Shown piece by piece: positions 59,977 through 64,000 of a stretch of 64,000 bases of DNA (position 1 is its first letter; every line of letters starts with the position of its first letter). Origin of the DNA: Pedobacter yulinensis (GTDB lineage: Bacteria; Bacteroidota; Bacteroidia; Sphingobacteriales; Sphingobacteriaceae). The stretch spans positions 310,001 to 374,000 of the forward strand of contig NZ_KZ686268.1 in the NCBI RefSeq assembly GCF_003029735.1, in the 5' to 3' direction. Position numbers and translations under genes: made by a program. The notes beneath the pieces were generated by a model. It did not search any database and was not told where the DNA came from. It was given only the letters and a program-made list of their open reading frames with translations.

Positions 59977-61362
59977 TTATTGCAACCGCTCGATCAACAG
60001 ATCGATCGTGAGCGATTCCTGTTCGCCGGTAGCCATATTTTTCAATGCCGGTTTACCGCTCTCCAGCTCTTCGCCTCCCACAATAACTACATACGGTATT
60101 CCTTTTGCATCGGCATAAGAAAACTGTTTTTTCAGTTTTGCAGCAGCCGGATAAAGCTCAGCAGCTATACCGGCGTCGCGCAGCCTGGACAATAACGGGA
60201 GCGCAAACGCTTCGGCAGCTGCATCAAAGTTGGTCAGCAGTACGCGCGTTCCGGCCATCGCTGTTTCAGGAAACAGGCCAAGCTCTTCAAGAACATCGTA
60301 AATGCGGTCAGCGCCAAAAGAAATGCCCACGCCTGTCAAGCCTTTCAGCCCAAACATACCCGTCAGGTCGTCATAGCGGCCACCACCGCCAATGCTGCCC
60401 ATGGCAACCTCATTGGTCTTGACTTCGAAGATACATCCGGTATAATAATTCAGGCCCCGCGCCAGGGTAATATCCAGTTGCAGCATCGTGGCAGTCAAAC
60501 CTGGATTCAGCGCTTCCACATAATCAAGCACACGTTTCAGCTCGTCGATACCCTTCAGCCCAGTCTCTGAATGCGCTAGCACCTGGCTCAGGCTGTTGAG
60601 CTTTTCAGCGTTGTTACCCTCTAAAAGAATAACCGGTTTCAATATTTCGAGATCGGCGCTTGTAAACCCCCTCTCCACCAGCTCCTTACTTACACCGTCA
60701 AGACCGATCTTATCCAGTTTGTCTATGGCAACGGTCATGTCAACAATTAGCTCCGGCTTACCGATCAGTTCCGCAATGCCTGACAAGATTTTCCTGTTAT
60801 TGAGCTTGATGGTAAAATCACGCAGTCCAAGCTTTTGCAAAGCTTCATGATAGATACAGGCAAACTCTGCCTCGTTCAATAGGCTGTCAGAACCTACTAC
60901 ATCGGCATCGCACTGATAAAATTCACGGTAGCGCCCACGCTGCGGACGGTCGGCCCGCCACACCGGCTGTACCTGGAACCGTTTAAAAGGCAGGGCAATT
61001 TCATTCTGATGCATGACAACATACCTGGCAAAAGGCACAGTCAGGTCGTAACGAAGCGCTTTTTCAGAAATTAAGGGCGTTAATTGGTTGCTGTTTTCGG
61101 GGGCGTTAAAATCAAACTCCTTTTTTTTTGGCTCTTTTAGAAAGTCGCCGCTATTCAGAATCTTAAAGATCAGTTTGTCGCCCTCATCGCCATATTTGCC
61201 GGTGAGGGTCTGCAGGTTCTCCATGGCAGGGGTCTGAATCTCTGCATAACCATATTTTTTAAAGACAGACTTGATTGTATCGAATATATAGTTCCGCCTG
61301 ATCATTTCTAAGGGAGAAAAATCACGCGTGCCCTTTGCTAATGAAGGTTTGATGTTAGACAT
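59977..61362 (-). CDS. hisS: Histidyl-tRNA synthetase
   Basis: A 461-residue class II synthetase. Motif 1 is near [24 protein letters not shown], motif 2 contains [25 protein letters not shown], and the histidine-A region is [19 protein letters not shown]; motif 3 reads GIGSG-like as [12 protein letters not shown]-terminal anticodon-binding domain from about residue 370. Charges tRNA-His. A -7 element lies only five bases before the ATG. Confidence 0.95.
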   Translation of the reverse strand: MSNIKPSLAKGTRDFSPLEMIRRNYIFDTIKSVFKKYGYAEIQTPAMENLQTLTGKYGDEGDKLIFKILNSGDFLKEPKKKEFDFNAPENSNQLTPLISEKALRYDLTVPFARYVVMHQNEIALPFKRFQVQPVWRADRPQRGRYREFYQCDADVVGSDSLLNEAEFACIYHEALQKLGLRDFTIKLNNRKILSGIAELIGKPELIVDMTVAIDKLDKIGLDGVSKELVERGFTSADLEILKPVILLEGNNAEKLNSLSQVLAHSETGLKGIDELKRVLDYVEALNPGLTATMLQLDITLARGLNYYTGCIFEVKTNEVAMGSIGGGGRYDDLTGMFGLKGLTGVGISFGADRIYDVLEELGLFPETAMAGTRVLLTNFDAAAEAFALPLLSRLRDAGIAAELYPAAAKLKKQFSYADAKGIPYVVIVGGEELESGKPALKNMATGEQESLTIDLLIERLQ

Positions 61363-61367
61363 AGCCG

Positions 61368-61375
61368 CAAAAGTA
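61368..61375 (-). promoter_or_regulatory. -7 element of hisS, implying a leaderless or near-leaderless mRNA
   Basis: The minus strand reads TACTTTTG, a full TAnnTTTG match, ending five bases before the hisS ATG. Bacteroidota transcription normally starts five to seven bases downstream of this element, so the start codon would be at or next to +1. The -33 contact is not obvious. Confidence 0.55.
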
Positions 61376-61424
61376 CAAAACAGCTTCGACGTTTAAGAAT
61401 CACAATCTGCTGGCCGGTTCCGGG

Positions 61425-63194
61425 CTATTGTGAATCGGCCCAGGTGTCCATTTTTTGTTCAAAGACGCTCAGCGGAAGCGAACCGTCTTTCAGTACCGCG
61501 TCATGAAAAGCAGCCAGTTTGAACTTCGTGCCCAGCGTGCGCTGATACTTGTTCCGCAATTCGCTGATCTTCATGGCACCGGTCTTATAACCCAGTGCCT
61601 GGGCCGGAATTCCCATATAACGTTCAATCTCGGCCGTTGCCGCTTCTTTGCTGATCGCCTCGTTCTCCATCATATACCGGATAGCGGCCTCCCGGCTCAT
61701 GCCTTTCATGTGGATCGCTACATCCACCACAAGCCTGATTGCCCGGTGCATCTCATCGCCCAGGGCGCCCATGTGCTGATAAGGGTCCTGGTAAAGCCCA
61801 AGTTCTTTACCCAGCGATTCGCAATACAATGCCCAGCCTTCTACATAAGCGTTATTCCAGCCAAAACGTCTAAAGGCAGGGAGTTGTGTATTTTCCTGCG
61901 TCAGAGATATCTGGTAATGATGGCCGGGTATGGCTTCATGCAGAAACAAGGACTCCATACCCGAGGTAATATTGAATTTAGTTGCATCGAGAATTGGTAC
62001 GTAGAATATTCCGGGACGGCTGCCGTCTGCTGACCCCGGATTGTACTCGGCACTGGCCGAGGCGGCGCGAAAGGCTTCCGTCTGGCGGATTTCAAATGGG
62101 GTTTTTGGTTTGTGGGCAAACATCTTTGGCAGATTGGGTTCCATACGCTTGCGAATGGACCCGAACGCGGCGAGCACTTCGGCGGGCGTTTTGTAGGGCA
62201 TGAACTTCTGACTGGTATTCATGTACGTGAAGAAATCCTGAATGGTCCCTTTAAATCCGACTTTGAGCCTAATGCTATCCATCTGTTTCCGGATCCGGCT
62301 AACCTCTGTCAAGCCGGTCTGGTAAATCTCTTCGGGTGTGCGGGTGGTGGTGGTCTGCTGCCGGACCAGGTAAGTGTACATTTCTTTCCCGCCTGGCACG
62401 GCTGAAAGTCCGGAAGAACTCCGCGCCCGTGGAAGGTATTCCTGTTCAAGAAAATCAGCCAGACGCCTGTATGCAGGCAAAATCACGTTTGATATTGATG
62501 CGGCATAGGCAGTCTTGATCCTTGATTTTTCGGCTGGCGGGAAGGAATCAGGCAGTTTGTTTACCGGCCCGTAAAACAGGCTTTCGGCCGGCCTGCTGAC
62601 CTGCATGCTTTTCAGCTGTGGAATCATTTTGAGCACGAGTGTACGCGGCAGTACGAGGCCGCTGGTCATGCCTTTTCTAAAATTCCCAATAGCTGTATCC
62701 GCCCACACGGCGAAGGCATCAGCCCGCTTCAGCCAATTATCGTAGTCTTTCACCGTTTTGAACGGCTGCGCCCCGGTACCCGCACCCAATTGTGCAAAAG
62801 TAAGCGGGAGCGCCGACATTTGGTTAAAGGGCATGTATTCAAACCGGTATTGAAAGCCCTGAAGCGCCGTCTCGATCTGGTTTTTCATCATCGCATAAGA
62901 AAGCTGCCGCGAAGCTGAAAGTGATGAGGGCGCATAGTTATTGAGGCTGTCGAGAAACCGATGATTAAAAGCCCTGGCATTTTTTATGAACGCCTGGCTT
63001 CCATCATTCGGCAGCCGGTCGTTGTACCGGTTGTCGCCGATATAGGTGGCAGACAAAGGATAAAGTTTAAGCGACTCCTCCCAGTACAGCGCAGCAAGTT
63101 TATCAAATCTTTCACCATTGTCCGGATCGGGCTGATCGTTGCGGCAGGACGCTGCCGCAAATGCAAACAGTAAAAGTACAGCGAGCTTGTTCAT
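61425..63194 (-). CDS. DUF885-family metallopeptidase-like lipoprotein
   Basis: A 589-residue protein with a lipobox (AFAAASC, Cys17). It is a DUF885 member: the zinc-type motif LHEAIPGHHYQIS near residue 425 and NNAYVEGWALYCESLGKELG soon after are family marks, and GYKTGAMKISELRNKY follows near the C-terminus. The HExxxH-like pattern suggests a metallopeptidase distantly related to M32; substrate unknown. Monocistronic, 62 bases upstream of hisS. Confidence 0.9.
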   Translation of the reverse strand: MNKLAVLLLFAFAAASCRNDQPDPDNGERFDKLAALYWEESLKLYPLSATYIGDNRYNDRLPNDGSQAFIKNARAFNHRFLDSLNNYAPSSLSASRQLSYAMMKNQIETALQGFQYRFEYMPFNQMSALPLTFAQLGAGTGAQPFKTVKDYDNWLKRADAFAVWADTAIGNFRKGMTSGLVLPRTLVLKMIPQLKSMQVSRPAESLFYGPVNKLPDSFPPAEKSRIKTAYAASISNVILPAYRRLADFLEQEYLPRARSSSGLSAVPGGKEMYTYLVRQQTTTTRTPEEIYQTGLTEVSRIRKQMDSIRLKVGFKGTIQDFFTYMNTSQKFMPYKTPAEVLAAFGSIRKRMEPNLPKMFAHKPKTPFEIRQTEAFRAASASAEYNPGSADGSRPGIFYVPILDATKFNITSGMESLFLHEAIPGHHYQISLTQENTQLPAFRRFGWNNAYVEGWALYCESLGKELGLYQDPYQHMGALGDEMHRAIRLVVDVAIHMKGMSREAAIRYMMENEAISKEAATAEIERYMGIPAQALGYKTGAMKISELRNKYQRTLGTKFKLAAFHDAVLKDGSLPLSVFEQKMDTWADSQ

Positions 63195-63237
63195 AAAGCT
63201 AATTTACAATAATTTCAGCAGCCTGACGCTGTAAGGG

Positions 63238-63777
63238 TCAAGCCTGCGTGTACCAGCAATCATGCAGGTGCCCCTTGCTTCCGTACACCGGGTCATTGTC
63301 AGGAAGCGGTACGGCTGCAATCTGCTCATCCGCCTCAGGTCGTTCTTCTTCCTTTCCGTATTTCATGTCAAAGTCCCGGCCGTTCGGGTAGGCTCCTACA
63401 CAAAGAAAGTCATCACTGCTTTTCAAACATTTGTGCGCCACGCCGGCCGGGATAACAACCGCATCGCCCCGGTTTAGCTCGATGCATACACCATGGTCGC
63501 CACCAAACTGAACCTCGGCGCGACCGCAAAACACACCCATTGTTTCGTGCGTGGTTGCGTGATAGTGGTGGTAATCATAGATGCCGTTTTCCCAACTGTT
63601 GCTGTACCCGTTTCCGGCGAAAGTCTTTTTAATGGCCTCTGTTGTATCGTCAGGCTTCAGCATGAAGGCACCTTTATAAATAAGAAGCGGGAGCCTGCCA
63701 TTGTTGGGAAAGCTCCCGTTTTCTTCGACAACATGCGACACAAGGTAAGCCTCGTGAACCAATTTTTCTTTTTCCAT
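63238..63777 (-). CDS. Cupin-domain protein
   Basis: A 179-residue cupin. The core has YDYHHYHATTHETMGVFCGRAEVQFGG with the HxH...E metal-binding motif, and DAVVIPAGVAHKCLKSSDD holds the last histidine. It resembles the YjlB-type cupins. The C-terminal 40 residues (EEERPEADEQ...CWYTQA) are outside the domain. Upstream of its ATG is a hairpin (63781-63798) that includes the Shine-Dalgarno-like AGGAGG. Confidence 0.88.
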   Translation of the reverse strand: MEKEKLVHEAYLVSHVVEENGSFPNNGRLPLLIYKGAFMLKPDDTTEAIKKTFAGNGYSNSWENGIYDYHHYHATTHETMGVFCGRAEVQFGGDHGVCIELNRGDAVVIPAGVAHKCLKSSDDFLCVGAYPNGRDFDMKYGKEEERPEADEQIAAVPLPDNDPVYGSKGHLHDCWYTQA

Positions 63778-63780
63778 TGC

Positions 63781-63798
63781 TAGGAGGGTTTCCTCCTA
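63781..63798 (-). promoter_or_regulatory. Hairpin sequestering an AGGAGG element before the cupin gene
   Basis: On the minus strand TAGGAGG-AAAC-CCTCCTA forms a perfect 7-bp hairpin three bases before the ATG at 63777. AGGAGG would be a strong ribosome-binding site but lies 14 bases from the ATG and is paired in the hairpin, which would hide it. May be a fortuitous hairpin or a translational control element. Confidence 0.55.
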
Positions 63799-63929
63799 AA
63801 CAACCGGCCATCGATTTTGCTTAAAAAGATTGCATTTAGCTCCATGGTCTGGAACTTTAATGCTTTGTTTTCGCACTTGCCACTTCAGCAGCAAAGCCGG
63901 GAGTGGTGCTAACTTCATCCTTCTATTCA

Positions 63930-63962
63930 TAAAAACAAAAAAGCCACCTTTTCAGGTGGCTT
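63930..63962 (-). terminator. Terminator of the gene beyond the right edge
   Basis: A 9-bp stem (63941-63949 with 63954-63962, AAGCCACCT/AGGTGGCTT) with a 4-base loop; on the minus strand it is followed by TTTTTTGTTTTTAT. It ends a minus-strand gene whose last codons lie at 63980-64000. Confidence 0.88.
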
Positions 63963-63979
63963 TGGTATGATTTTGTCCG

Positions 63980-64000
63980 TTAGGCCAGCAGTCGTACCGG
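63980..64000 (-). CDS. 3' tip of a minus-strand gene cut by the window edge
   Basis: Seven codons on the minus strand read P-V-R-L-L-A and TAA (stop at 63980-63982), followed 18 bases later by a strong terminator. Too short to identify. Confidence 0.4.
   Translation of the reverse strand, partial: PVRLLA

Noticed and set aside
1-64000. tRNA, rRNA, CRISPR, insertion sequence and phage signals
   Set aside because: No tRNA-like cloverleaf, spaced repeat array, transposase, integrase or phage structural gene was recognised by reading; a tRNAscan or Infernal run would be needed to exclude small RNAs fully.

Overview
The window is a chromosomal segment of a Bacteroidota bacterium, most likely from the Sphingobacteriales (Pedobacter-like relatives); the genus is uncertain. 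Supporting signs are promoters of the Bacteroidota type (TTTG about 19 bases before TAnnTTTG), two carboxypeptidase-like-fold TonB-dependent receptors, an exbB-exbD-exbD-tonB cluster with a TPR protein, a short NuoG with separate NuoC and NuoD, a SAM-II type riboswitch before metK, LytS/LytTR signalling and a Tat-exported GH109-type protein. Most of it is ordinary housekeeping sequence. I see no rRNA, tRNA, insertion sequence, prophage or CRISPR array.

Layout. 1-2787 (minus): 3' end cut off rsmE, a CNNM/CBS membrane protein, soluble pyrophosphatase and a DedA protein, tightly packed downstream of the complex I genes. 2832-15968 (minus): a complete 14-gene nuoA-N operon read from one strong promoter at 15986-16016. 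16087-21932 (minus): exbB, two exbD genes, tonB, a small membrane protein, a PstS-like lipoprotein and a TPR protein. 22335-25331 (minus): pckA, a SUI1/YciH factor and a YegS-like lipid kinase. 25457-26878 (plus): promoter, SAM-II riboswitch and metK. 26930-28036 (minus): an orphan exbD and a Cu/Zn superoxide dismutase lipoprotein.

28596-32741 is a compact set of genes apparently under one LacI-family regulator: a GH109-like (alpha-N-acetylgalactosaminidase family) protein, an N-acetylhexosamine 1-kinase-like enzyme and the regulator itself. Four identical CAAACGTTTG palindromes lie at their upstream regions. Next come a thioredoxin-fold lipoprotein without its CXXC (32760-33899), then succinate dehydrogenase/fumarate reductase (34024-37529, plus).

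37951-41282 (minus) is a BlaI/BlaR1-type regulatory cluster: a secreted TonB-C-terminal-domain protein, BlaI repressor, an M56 sensor protease fused to a TonB domain and a receptor-plug-like tail, and a small secreted protein with two plug-like repeats. BlaI-type palindromes sit inside both promoters. 41361-49218 holds an M28 peptidase, an ABC exporter with a coupled 58-residue peptide gene, a divergent LytS/LytTR system, a TraB-family protein, PlsC and a NUDIX hydrolase. 49242-54201 encodes two TonB-dependent receptor-like proteins in tandem. 54383-59886 is a redox and hydrolase cluster (thioredoxin-like, OYE, aldo/keto reductase, DoxX; divergent alpha/beta hydrolase, NTF2-like and dienelactone hydrolase-like). 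59977-63777 holds hisS, a DUF885 lipoprotein and a cupin protein. The window ends in the 3' tip of another minus-strand gene.
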